Below the pieces are notes generated by a model that saw nothing but the letters and a program-made list of their open reading frames with translations, was not told the origin of the DNA and did no database searches. A stretch of 64,000 nt of DNA from Pleurodeles waltl (taxonomy: Eukaryota; Chordata; Amphibia; Caudata; Salamandridae), in assembly GCF_031143425.1 (NCBI RefSeq), contig NC_090446.1, positions 1,548,754,749 to 1,548,818,748 of the forward strand, in the 5' to 3' direction. Both the position numbers and the translations under genes were made by a program. This document shows, piece after piece, positions 24,511-35,951 of this stretch. Numbering within the stretch: position 1 is the first letter of the stretch; the number at the start of each line of letters is the position of its first letter.

Positions 24511-25997
24511 TACATCCTTCTTCCTGCAGACGCGCCTCCTTCTTGCACTGTTGGAAGGGCATGGGTCCCTTCCCTGGAACAGGTCACCAGCACCCCCTGC
24601 TTGTGCCAGCCCCCGAAGGCAGTGCCATCACGCCCTGGCGTTAACTCAGCATCGGCTGGAGCAGAGTAAAGCCAGGTCAGACACACGTGTCTGGGGGTCC
24701 CATTCCTCCAGGCTGGGGCGTCGTGCACCCATCACCGCCGCACACAGGCAAGATTGGTCATTCTGCAGGAAGACATAAGCACAGGAAGGCTTCCCAGCCC
24801 AAACAACCGTCCATCGCCCTCTGAGGTGCCTGGATTTTGTATCTGGGACCTTCACTGGGAGTCTTTGAAGCGTCGAGCAGAGTTTCATATTCGCCTTCAT
24901 AGCGGCTGTCCTTCCGTGCCAAGGCACATATAGAGGGCCCCATCTATGTAGGTATTCCATCATGGCCGGAAGCAGCCTGGGAAGGGCAGCTGCAAGACGC
25001 GCCCAAGCTTGGGTGTGATGAACCTTCCCAGGTGTTGGATCTGATTTCAAACCTTACTTTCAGAATATTAAGTTTGTCACCCCCAAGTAGGTGCTGTAGA
25101 TCACAAGGCACAGTGCCTGCTATTTAAAAGTGGGACATGCAAGAACTTAGGGCTGGTATTCACCCTCAGTGACTAGCCCCCTAAAGCTATATTCACTCTT
25201 TAGAGCTCAGCTGTTTCTTTGGGAATTACAAACGTGCATTTAAAGTGTTATTTGTTTGTAACTTTGGTTTGGAATAAGCTGCAGAGTCCATTCAACAACG
25301 ATGTTTAATATTTCTTAAACATCCAATTCATTGGAGGAGTCGGATGTTTGATAAATGTGCAGGAAAATGAACTTTTGGAAAGTTCGACTTTGCCTGCCTT
25401 GAACTCTAGTAGCTGCGTAGCATCAGCCAACAGCAGATTCCCTGGCACTGTTTGCCCCTTGATGTGGCATGAACTCTCCCAGAGCAGAAACAAGGGCATG
25501 TGTCTTTTGGCAGGAAAAGCTGTGCCCCCTTCTTGTGTTTCCTGAGAGTTGTGCATTGTGGAACAGTTTGTGGTAATGCAAACCGGATGTGCTGAAAAGG
25601 GGACAAGGTTTGCTCTTGGCAAGTTTGTACCCATTGGTCAGGGAGTGCCCAGGGGTCACCTCGACACACTGGCTAGTGATTTCTACAAAAGTGCACCTCA
25701 TCCCAAGCTAATGAGAAGAAATCTAAAGTGGCAGAAGAACAGGAGAGGACTGGACCTGCTGATTGTACCCTCGATGGAGACCTGGCGAGTTGTATCTGCT
25801 CACACGTGCAGGCAGGACGGAGACTTTGACTCCAACAGTCACTTGACTGACCTTCTGTGTGACAATGGGGACTCCAATCCTTTCCTGCATTGACCAGGTG
25901 CCCAAGTGACCTGGACTGGACACTGCTGGTGGCTTCTGCTAGAGTGGATCCTAGAGCTTGAGTGGTGGTGTTAGATCTAGAGAGCCTTAGAAGCGAC
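24511..25997. other. spacer, no gene recognised
   Basis: Mixed sequence. Frames up to 134 codons overlap on both strands around 24646-25050 and 25305-25893, none with a recognisable domain. Cytoplasmic exons of the minus-strand receptor gene could lie here, but none could be identified by eye. Confidence 0.35.
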
Positions 25998-26665
25998 CAA
26001 GAGGAGCTCCTCCAGAGAGCTGGAAAACACAGGACTTGGGACCACCCATAGCTCTCCTCCAGAGAGCGGGAAAAGACAGGACTTGGGACCACCCAGAGCT
26101 CTCCTCCAGAGAGCTGGAAAAGACAGGACTTGGGACCACCCAGAGCGATCCTCCAGAGAGCTGGAAAAGACAGGACTTGGGACCACCCAGAGCTCTCCTC
26201 CAGAGAGCTGGAAAAGACAGGACTTGGGACCACCCAGAGCTCTCCTCCAGAGAGCTGGAAAAGACAGGACTTGGGACCACCCAGAGCTCTCCTCCAGAGA
26301 GCTGGAAAAGACAGGACTTGGGACCACCCATAGCTCTCCTCCAGAGAGCTGGAAAAGACAGGACTTGGGACCACCCATAGCTCTCCTCCAGAGAGCTGGA
26401 AAAGACAGGACTTGGGACCACCCATAGCTCTCCTCCAGAGAGCTGGAAAAGACAGGACTTGGGACCACCCATAGCTCTCCTCCAGAGAGCGGGAAAAGAC
26501 AGGACTTGGGACCACCCATAGCTCTCCTCCAGAGAGCTGGAAAAGACAGGACTTGGGACCACCCAGAGCTCTCCTCCAGAGAGCGGGAAAAGACAGGACT
26601 TGGGACCACCCATAGCTCTCCTCCAGAGAGCTGGAAAAGACAGGACTTGGGACCACCCACCGCTC
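25998..26665. repeat. 47-bp minisatellite, about 14 copies
   Basis: The unit contains gaccacccagagctctcc and gagctggaaaagacagg. The shift of 47 bp is clear from repeated frames starting at 26036, 26083 and 26130. Because 47 is not divisible by three, a three-unit (141-bp) cycle restores each frame, which is why several frames are open at once. The copies are almost identical. Confidence 0.95.
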
Positions 26666-27436
26666 TCCTCCACAGGTGGCCTCTGAGGGAAGAACATCGC
26701 GCTGCTGCCGCATGAGGTTGTTGCCATGTGAAGGAGGCTTCCGGTCAGGGGGTCCATCTAGAGGTGTTTGAGCTCAAAACTGTCCCAACGTATAAAAGCT
26801 GACCGGGCCGAGGCACGAGTGACATCGGGCGACGAGAAGACTTTGGCTGCTGCTGAATTAGAATTTTTCCACTCAGACCTTCGCCCACCAAAGCCAACTC
26901 CTGCAGCCGCATCTCAGCCAGCAGCTCTCCAGGGAGACCCTTCATCCTGGCCCTGCTGGAGGGTCCCACTCCCGGGGTGACCCTCTCCGTGGACCCCCTC
27001 CGCGCCATCGCAGTCAGCCTGAAATCAGGCCCAGGTGAAGCTCACCGCTTTCAGTGCCTTCTGATTGGTGCTTTGCGTTCTCCTGCCCTCCTCTTCCCCC
27101 TCAAACTTTTAAAATTCCTATCTCTGGTTTCCTTGATGTATTTTTAAAATGTTGTGCTGTTTTTCTGATTACGTTTCGTTTGATTTTCCTACGATTGTGC
27201 ACTTTTATTGGGCTGTGTTTGCACTTTTTCTATGTTTTTGGTTCCATCTTCCCTCAGACCCGAGGCTGCCGTGGAGGGGCCGCCGGGTGCAGGGCGCACA
27301 GGGCCCGGGTTCATCTCGTGGGAACGACCACCCCCCCCCCCCGACCCTTCTTCTAACATGGTGCACTGGTCCCGGGGCTCAGGCGCCCTTGTTACTGAAT
27401 CTCGAACTCACCTCACACACAGCATCACCGCATCCC
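26666..27436. other. spacer, no gene recognised
   Basis: It includes a tataaaag word at about 26799, a T-rich stretch (27080-27240) and a long C run near 27331. The layout loosely recalls the 5' region of the LINE at 36-38 kb, but I could not align the two and make no call. Confidence 0.3.
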
Positions 27437-28122
27437 CAACACCCGGGGGTGTCAGTGGCAACGCTGCACCTCTCTGCCACCCGGGGGTGACGCTGCACAT
27501 CTCTGCCACCCGGGGGTGTCAGTGGTAACACTGCACATCTCTGCCACCCGGGGGTGTCAGTGGCAACGCTGCACCTCTCTGCCACCCGGGGGTGACGCTG
27601 CACATCTCTGCCACCCGGGGGTGTCAGTGGTAACACTGCACATCTCTGCCACCCGGGGGTGTCAGTACCACCCGGGGGTGTCAGTGGCAACGCTGCACAT
27701 CTCTGCCACCCGGGGGTGTCAGTACCACCCGGGGGTGTCAGTGGCAACGCTGCACATCTCTGCCACCCGGGGGTGTCAGTACCACCCGGAGGTGTCAGTG
27801 GCAACGCTGCACATCTCTGCCACCCGGGGGTGTCAGTGGCAACGCTGCACCTCTCTGCCACCCGGGGGTGACGGTGCACATCTCTGCCACCCGGGGGTGT
27901 CAGTACCACCCGGGGGTGTCAGTGGCAACGCTGCACATCTCTGCCACCCGGGGGTGACGCTGCACATCTCTGCCACCCGGGGGTGACGCTGCACATCTCT
28001 GCCACCCGGGGGTGACGCTGCACATCTCTGCCACCCGGGGGTGTCAGTACCACCCGGGGGTGTCAGTGGCAACGCTGCACATCTCTGCCACCCGGGGGTG
28101 TCAGTGGCAACGCTGCACATCT
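27437..28122. repeat. 38-bp minisatellite with 29- and 19-bp shortened units
   Basis: The full unit joins cacccgggggtgtcagtggc to aacgctgcacatctctgc. Shorter versions lack the middle or end early. Units are nearly identical. In the minus-strand receptor gene this array would lie in the intron just after the transmembrane exon. Confidence 0.93.
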
Positions 28123-28262
28123 CTCAGTCCAAGGCAGCGCAGGCTCACTGGCGGATTCACTGCAGACACGAATAACACATTATGGGTGCTTGTGGCCCCC
28201 TCCACGACCCCCCACCACTGATAGAAAGATGGAGGGCTCTCGGCCTCAGTGTTTATACTCAC

Positions 28263-28399
28263 AGGGCGGGATGCCTTGGTCCGTGGGCACTGCGAGTACA
28301 TGATGGTGAAGCCAACAAAGGCCATGAGAGCCAGGAGTCCCACACACACCCAGACCGAGACCATGGGCGTCCAGACTGGTGTCCTCTGGAGCGGAGGCG
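28263..28399 (-). CDS. transmembrane exon of a putative Ig-superfamily receptor
   Basis: This is a 137-bp exon on the minus strand. It is preceded by cctccacag (acceptor AG at 28400-28401) and followed by gtgagtat (donor GT at 28261-28262). It starts by completing a codon with CG (phase 1) and then has 45 whole codons without a stop. Residues 12-34 form a strongly hydrophobic segment rich in Val, Leu and Phe (VCVGLLALMAFVGFTI). It is preceded by a short Pro/Arg stalk and followed by a basic stretch, SQCPRTKASRP, as in a type I membrane protein with a cytoplasmic stop-transfer sequence. The phase fits the immunoglobulin exon at 53822-54127, whose final G would form an Ala codon with CG. A small domain-3 exon could still lie between them. 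Family identity cannot be read from this exon alone. Confidence 0.62.
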
Positions 28400-28574
28400 C
28401 TGTGGAGGTAAAGTGGACCACGTCACTTCACGTGTGTGTGTGTAAAGTTCACTCAGACACAAAGGGGGGGGGGGGGCTAGTGCCACGAGGGAGGTGTGGC
28501 GGCACCTTAAAGAGCCTGGACACTTCCACTGGGAAGGGGAGGTGGGGGTGAAGATCTGCTGCACACTTCCTGAC

Positions 28575-31500
28575 AGTACTACCTGGGACTTGGAGGAGGC
28601 ACATGCCTCAATGCCTGGTCACTACCACGGGGGGGTTTACGGTAGATAATTACTACAGTGCCTGGACAGTTTCACTGAGGGAGGACGGTAGGTATTTACT
28701 GCAGTGCCTGGACACTGCCACTGGGGGTTAGGGTAGGTATTTACTGCAGTGCCTGGACACTGCCACTGGGGGGTTAGGGTTGGTATTTACTACAGTGCCT
28801 GGACACTTCCACTGGGGGTTTAGGGTTGGTATTTACCGCAATGCCTGGACACTGCCACTGGGGGGTTAGGGTTGGTATTTACTACAGTGCCTGGACACTT
28901 CCACTGGGGGTTTAGGGTTGGTATTTACTGCAGTGCCTGGACACTCCCACTGGGGGGTTTAGGGTTGGTATTTACCACAGTGCCTGGACACTTCCACTGG
29001 GGGTTTAGGGTTGGTATTTACTGCAGTGCCTGGACACTGCCACTGGGGGGTTAGGGTAGGTATTTACTGCAGTACCTGGACACTGCCACTGAGGGGTTAG
29101 GGTGGTATTTACTGCAGTGCCTGGACACTGCCACTGGGGGTTAGGGTAGGTATTTACTGCAGTGCCTGGACACTGCCACTGGGGGGATAGGGTAGGTATT
29201 TAATGCAGTGCCTGGACACTTTCACTGAGGGGTTAGGGTTGGTATTTACCGCAGTGCCTGGACACTGCGACTGGGGGTTTAGGGTTGGTGTTTACCGCAG
29301 TGGCTGGACACTTCCACTGGGGGGTTTAGGGTTGGTGTTTACCGCAGTGCCTGGACACTGCCACTGGGGGGTTTAGGGTAGGTATTTACTGCAGTGCCTG
29401 ATCACTTCCACTGGGGGTTTAGGGTAGGTTTTTACTGCAGCGCCTGGACACTTCCACTGGGGGGGTTAGGGTAGGTATTTACTGCAGTGCCTGGGCACTT
29501 TCACTGAGGGGTTAGGGTTGGTATTTACCGCAGTGCCTGGACACTTCCACTGGGGGGTTTAGGGTAGGTATTTACTGCAGCGCCTGGAAACCTCCACTGG
29601 GGCTTTAGGGTAGATATTTACTACAGTGCCTGGACACTTCCACTGGGCGGTTAGGGTAGCTATTTACTGCAGTGCCTGGACACTTCCACTGGGGGGTTTA
29701 TGGTAGGTATTTACTGCAGTAGCTGGACACTTCCACTGGGAGGTTTAGGGTAGGTATTTACTGCAGTGCCTGGGCACTTTCACTGAGGGGTTAGGGTTGG
29801 TATTTAACGCAGTGCCTGGACACTTCCACGGGGGGGTTTAGGGTAGGTATTTACTGCAGTGCCTGGGCACTTTCACTGAGGGGTTAGGGTTGGTATTTAC
29901 TGTAGTGCCTGGACACTTCCACTGAGGGTTAGGGTAGGTATTTACTGCAGTGCCTGGACAGTTTCACTGAGGGAGGAGGGTAGGTATTTACCGCAGTGCC
30001 TGGACACTTCCACGGGGGGGTTTATGGTAGGTATTTACTGCAGTACCTGGGCACTTTCACTGAGGGGTTAGGGTTGGTATTTACTGCAGTGCCTGGACAC
30101 TTCCACTGGGGGTTTAGGGTAGATATTTACTGCAGTGCCTGGACACTGCCACTGGGGGGTTAGGGTAGGTATTTACTGCAGTGCCTGGACATTGCCACTG
30201 GGGGGTTTATGGTAGGTATTTACTGCAGTGCGTGGACACTGCCACTGGGGGGGTTAGGGTAGGTATTTACTACAGTGCCTGGGCACTGCCACTGGGGGTT
30301 TTAGTGTTGGTGTTTACCGCAGTGCCTGGACACTGCCACTGGGGGGTTTAGTGTTGGTGTTTACCGCAGTGCCTGGACACTCCCACTGGGGGGTTTAGGG
30401 TTGGTATTTACCACAGTGCCTGGACATTTCCACTGAGGGGTTAGGGTTGGTATTTACTGCAGTGCCTGGACACTTCCACTGAGGGGTTAGGGTTGATATT
30501 TACCGCAGTGCCTGGACACTGCCACTGGGGGGTTAGGGTTGGTATTTACTGCAGTGCCTGGACACTTCCACTGGGGGTTTAGGGTTGGTATTTACCGCAG
30601 TGCCTGGACACTGCCACTGGGGGGTTAGGGTAGGTATTTACCGCAGTACCTGGACACTGCCACTGGGGGGTTAGGGTTGGTATTTACCGCAGTGCCTGGA
30701 CACTGCCACTGGGGGGTTAGGGTAGGTATTTACCGCAGTGCCTGGACACTGCCACTGGGGGTTTAGGGTTGGTATTTACCGCAGTGCCTGGGCACTTCCA
30801 CTGGGGGATTAGGGTTGGTATTTACCGCAGTGCCTGGGCACTGCCACTGGGGGGTTAGGGTAGGTATTTACCGCAGTGCCTGGACACTGCCACTGGGGGT
30901 TAGGGTAGGTATTTACCGCAGTGCCTGGACACTGCCACTGGGGGGTTAGGGTAGGTATTTACCGCAGTACCTGGACACTGCCACTGGGGGGTTAGGGTTG
31001 GTATTTACCGCAGTGCCTGGACACTGCCACTGGGGGTTTAGGGTAGGTATTTACCGCAGTGCATGGGCACTTCCACTGGGGGATTAGGGTTGGTATTTAC
31101 CGCAGTGCCTGGGCACTGCCACTGGGGGGTTAGGGTAGGTATTTACCGCAGTGCCTGGACACTGCCACTGGGGGTTAGGGTAGGTATTTACCGCAGTGCC
31201 TGGACACTGCCACTGGGGGTTTAGGGTTGGTATTTACCGCAGTGCCTGGACACTTCCACTGGGGGGTTAGGGTAGGTATTTACCGCAGTGCCTGGACACT
31301 GCCACTGGGGGTTTAGGGTTGGTATTTACCGCAGTGCCTGGACACTGCCACTGGGGGGTTAGGGTTGGTATTTACCGCAGTGCCTGGACACTGCCACTGG
31401 GGGTTTAGGGTTGGTATTTACCGCAGTGCCTGGACACTGCCACTGGGGGGTTAGGTTTGGTATTTACCGCAGTGCCTGGACACTGCCACTGGGGGTTTAG

Positions 31501-31735
31501 GGTTGGTATTTACAGCAGTGCCTGGACACTTCCACTGGGGGGTTAGGGTAGGTATTTACCGCAGTGCCTGGACACTTTCACTAGGGGTTTAGGGTTGGTA
31601 TTTACCGTAGTGCCTGGACACTGCCACTGGGGGTTTAGGGTTGGTATTTACTGTAGTGCCTGGACACTGCCACTGGGGGGATGGGTAGATATCTACTGCA
31701 GTGCCTGCACAGTGCCACTGGGGGGTCGGATTTGG
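28575..31735. repeat. 46-bp minisatellite, about 68 copies, one TTAGGG per unit
   Basis: The unit reads gcagtgcctggacactgcca, then a run of G, ttagggt and ggtatttac, about 46 bp. G-run length varies between copies. Single-base variants (actgcc/cttcca, gtagg/gttgg, taccgc/tactgc) alternate in blocks, pointing to repeated local duplications. The array begins about 175 bp upstream, on the minus strand, of the transmembrane exon. Confidence 0.95.
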
Positions 31736-31889
31736 ACATCACGGCCCGAGAAGGCGCCACTTAGAGGTTGGATTCCCATGGATTTGGATTCACCCCCCTC
31801 CCCCACCTTCCCTCAAGCGCCCCCCACGACTCGTGACACCCCCTCCCACAAACACCAGCACTGACCATAGAAATGACAATTTCATACTG
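31736..31889. other. short spacer
   Basis: About 150 bp of C-rich unique sequence between the 46-bp and 45-bp arrays. Nothing recognised. Confidence 0.4.
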
Positions 31890-34800
31890 TGCAGTGGTGG
31901 AGTAGATTGTCAGAGTAGAGTGAAGTGGTGCAGAGAGCAGTGGTACAGGGAAGAGTTGAGTAGTGCAGGGTAGAGTGCAGCGGCAAACAGTACAGTGATG
32001 CAGAGAAGGTTACAGTGGCATAGGGAGTAGTTGCATAGAGTGCATTGGCATAGAGAGCAGTGGCGTAGAGAGCAGTGGCATAAGGAGAAGTGGCATTGAG
32101 TGCATTGGCATAGAGAGCAGTGACATAGGGTGCATTGGCATAGAGAGCAGTGGCATAAGGGGAAGTGGCATAGAGTGCATTGACATAGAGAGCATTGGTA
32201 TTGAGAGCAGTGGCGAAGGGAGAAGTGGCATAGAGTTTATTGGCATAGGGAGCAGTGGCATACGGAGAAGTGGTATAGAGTGCATTGGCATAGAGAGCAG
32301 TGGCATAGGGAGAACTTCAATAGAGTGTATTGACATAGAGAGCAGTGGCATAAGGAGAAGTGGCATAAAGAGCAGTGGCATAAGGAGAAGTGGTATAGAG
32401 TGCATTGGCATAGAGAGCAGTATCGTAGAGAGCAGTGGCATAAGGAGAAGTGGCATAGAGTGCATTGGCATAGAGAGCAGTGTCATAGGGAGAAGTTGCA
32501 TAGAGTGTATTGACATAGAGAACATTAGCTTAGAGAGCAGTGACATACGGAGAAGTGGCATAGAGTGCATTGGCATTCAGAGCAATGGCATAGGGAGAAG
32601 TCGCATAACGTGCATTGGCATAGAGAGCAGTGCAATAAGGAGAAGTGACATAGAGAGCAGTGGCATGAGGAGAAGTGGTACAGAGTGCATTGGCATAGAG
32701 AACAGTAGAGTAGAGAGCAGTGGCATAAGGAGAAGTGGCATAGAGTGCATTGGCATAGAGAGCAGTGGCATAAGGAGAAGTGACATAGAGTTCATTGGCA
32801 TAGGGAGCAGAGGCATAAGAAGAAGTGGTATAGAGTGCATTGGCATAGAGAGCAGTGGCGTAGGGAGAATTTGCATAGAGTGCATTGACATAGAGAGAAG
32901 TGGTATAGAGTGCATTGGCATAGAGAGCAGTGGCATAGGGAGAAGTTCCATAGAGTGCATTGGCATAGAGAGCAGTAGCGTAGAGAGCAGTGGCATAAGG
33001 AGAAGTGGCATTGAGTGCATTGGCATAGGGAGCAGTGGCATAAGGAGAAGTGGCATAGAGAGCAGTGTCATAAGGAGAAGTGGCATAGAGTGCATTGGCA
33101 TAGAGAGCAGTAGCGTAGAGAGCAGTGGCATAAGGAGAAGTGGCATACAGTGCATTAGCATAGAGAGCAGCCGCATAAGGAATAGTGGCATAGAGTGCTT
33201 TGGCATAGAGAGCAGTGGCATAAGGAGAAGTGGCATAGAGACCAGTGGCATAAGTAGAAGTGGTATAGAGTGCATTAGCATAGAGAGCAGTGGCATAGGG
33301 AGAAGTGGCATAGAGTGCATTGGCATAGAGAGCAGTGGCATAGGGAGAAGTTGCATAGAGTGCATTGACATAGAGAGCAGTGGCATAAGGAGAAGTGGCA
33401 TAGAGAGCAGTGGCATAAGGAGAAGTGGTATAGAGTTCATTGGCATAGAGAGCAGTATCGTAGAGAGCAGTGGCATAAGGAGAAGTGGCATAGAGTGCAT
33501 TGGCATAGAAAGCAGTGGCATAAGAGAAGTTGCACAGAGTGCATTGACATAGAGAGCAGTAGCTTAGAGAGCAGTGGCATAAGGAGAAGTGGGATAGAGT
33601 GCATTGGCATACAGAGGAATGGCATAGGGAGAAGTTGCATAAAGTGCATTGGCATAGAGAACAGTGGCATAAGGAGAAGTGCCATACATAGTAGTGGCAT
33701 AAGGAGAAGTGGTATAGAGTGCATTGGCATGGAGAACAGTAGCGTAGAGTGCAGTGGCATAAGGAGAAGAGGCATAGAGTGCATTGGCATAGAGAGCAGT
33801 CGCATAAGGAGAAGTGGCATAGAGTTCATTGGCATAGGGAGCAGAGGCATAAGAAGAAGTGGTATAGAGTGCATTGGCATAGAGAGCAGTGGCGTAGGGA
33901 GAATTTTCATAGAGTGCATTGACATAGAGAGCAGTGGCATAAGGAGAAGTGGTATAGAGTGCATTGGCATGGAGAGCAGTAGCGTAGAGAGAGCAGTGAC
34001 ATAAGGGGAAGTGGCATAGAGTGCATTGGCATAGAGAGCAGGGGCATAAGAAGAAGTGGCATAGAGTTCATCGGCATAGACAGCAGTGGCATAGGGAGAA
34101 GTTGCATAGAGTGCATTGGCATAGAGAGCAGTAGCATGAGGAGGAGTGGCATGGAGTGCATTGGCATAGAGAGCAGTAGCATAAGGAAAAGTGGCAAAGA
34201 GTGCATTAGCATAGAGAGCAGTGGCATAAGGAAAAGTGGCATAGAGTGCTTTAGCATAGAGAGCAGTAGCATAGAGAGCAGTAGCATAGAGAGCAGTGGC
34301 ATAAGGAGACGTGGCATGGAGAGCATTGACATAGAGAGCAGTAACGTAGAGAGCAGTGGCATAGAGAGCAGTGGCGTAGACAGCATTGGCATAAGGAGAA
34401 GTGGCATACAGTGCATTCGCATGCAGAGCAGTGTCATAGGGAGAAGTGGCATAGAGTGCATTGGCATACAGAGCAATGGCATAGGGAGAAGGTGCATAAA
34501 ATACATTGGCATAGAGAGCAGTGGCATAAGGAGAGGTGGCATAGAGAGCAGTGGCATAAGGAGAAGTGGTATAGTGTGCATTGGCATAGAGAGCAGTAGC
34601 GTAGAGAGCAGTGGCAAAAGGAGAAGTGGCATAGAGTGCATTGGCATAGAGAGCAGTGGCATAAGGAGAAGTGGCATAGAGAGCAGTGGCATAAGAAGTG
34701 GTATAGAGTGCATTGGCATAGAGAGCAGCGGCATAGGGAGAAGTGGCATAGAGTGCATTGGCACAGAGAGCAGTGGCATAGGGAGATGTGGCATAGAGTG

Positions 34801-35951
34801 CATTGACATAGAGAGCAGTGGCATAAGGAGAAGTGGCATAGAGAGCAGTGGCATAAGGAGAAGTGGTATAGAGTGCATTGGCATAGAGAGCAGTATCGTA
34901 GAGAGCAGTGTCATAAGGAGAAGTGGCATAGAGTGCATTGGCATAGAAAGCATTGGCATAGGGAGAAGTTGCACAGAGTGCATTGACATAGAGAGCAGTA
35001 GCTTAGAGATCAGTGGCATAAGGAGAAGTGGCATAGAGTGCATTGGCATACAGAGGAATGGCATAGGGAGAAGTTGCATAAAGTGCATTGGCATAGAGAG
35101 CAGTGGCATAAGGAGAAGTGGCATAGAGAGCAGTGGCATAAGGAGAAGTGGTATAGAGTGCATTGGCATGGAGTTCAGTAGCGTAGAGTGCAGTGGCATA
35201 AGGAGAAGTGGCATAGAGTGCATTGGCATAGAGAGCAGTCGCATAAGGAGAAGTGGCATAGAGTGCAGTGGCATAGAGAGCATTGGCATAAGGAGAAGTG
35301 GCATAGAGTTCATTGGCATCGAGAGCAGAGGCATAGGAAGAAGTGGTATAGAGTGCATTGGCATAGAGAGTAGTGGCGTAGGGAGAATTTGCATAGAGTG
35401 CATTGACATAGAGAGCAGTGGCATAAGAAGAAGTGGCATAGAGAGCAGTGGCATAAGGAGAAGTGGTATAGAGTGCATTGGCATAGAGAGCAGTAGCGTA
35501 GAGAGCAGTGACATAAGGAGAAGTGGCATAGAGAGCAGTGACATAAGGAGAGGTGGTATAGAGTGCATTGGCATAGAGAGCAGTGGCATAGGGAGAAGTT
35601 GCATAGAGTGCATTGGCATAGAGAGCAGTAGCATGAGGAGTGGCATGGAGTGCATTGGCATAGAGAGCAGTAGCATAAGGAGAAGTGGCATAGAGTGCGT
35701 TAGCATAGAGAGCAGTGGCATAAGGAGAAGAGGCATAGAGTGCATTAGCATAGAGAGCAGTAGCATAGCGAGCAGTGGCATAAGGAGAAGTGGCATGGAG
35801 TGCTTTGACATAGAGAGCAGTAGCGTAGAGAGCAGTGGCATAGAGAGCAGTGGCGTAGAAAGCATTGGCATAAGGAGAAGTGGCATACAGTTCATTGGCA
35901 TGCAGAGCAGTGGCATAGGGAGAAGTGGCATAGAGTGTATTGGCTTACAGA
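31890..35951. repeat. 45-bp minisatellite array, left part
   Basis: The unit combines catagagagcagtggcataa, ggagaagtgg and catagagtgcattgg, 45 bp in all, and is itself a mosaic of related gcatagag words. The length is divisible by three, so very long frames stay open on both strands (Met/Leu/Pro-rich on minus, Ile/Glu/Ser-rich on plus). They are not considered genes. The array is cut at its right end by the LINE and resumes beyond it. Confidence 0.95.

Noticed and set aside
28575..31735. Possible interstitial telomere
   Set aside because: TTAGGG appears once per 46-bp unit and never in tandem hexamers, so it is not telomeric repeat DNA.
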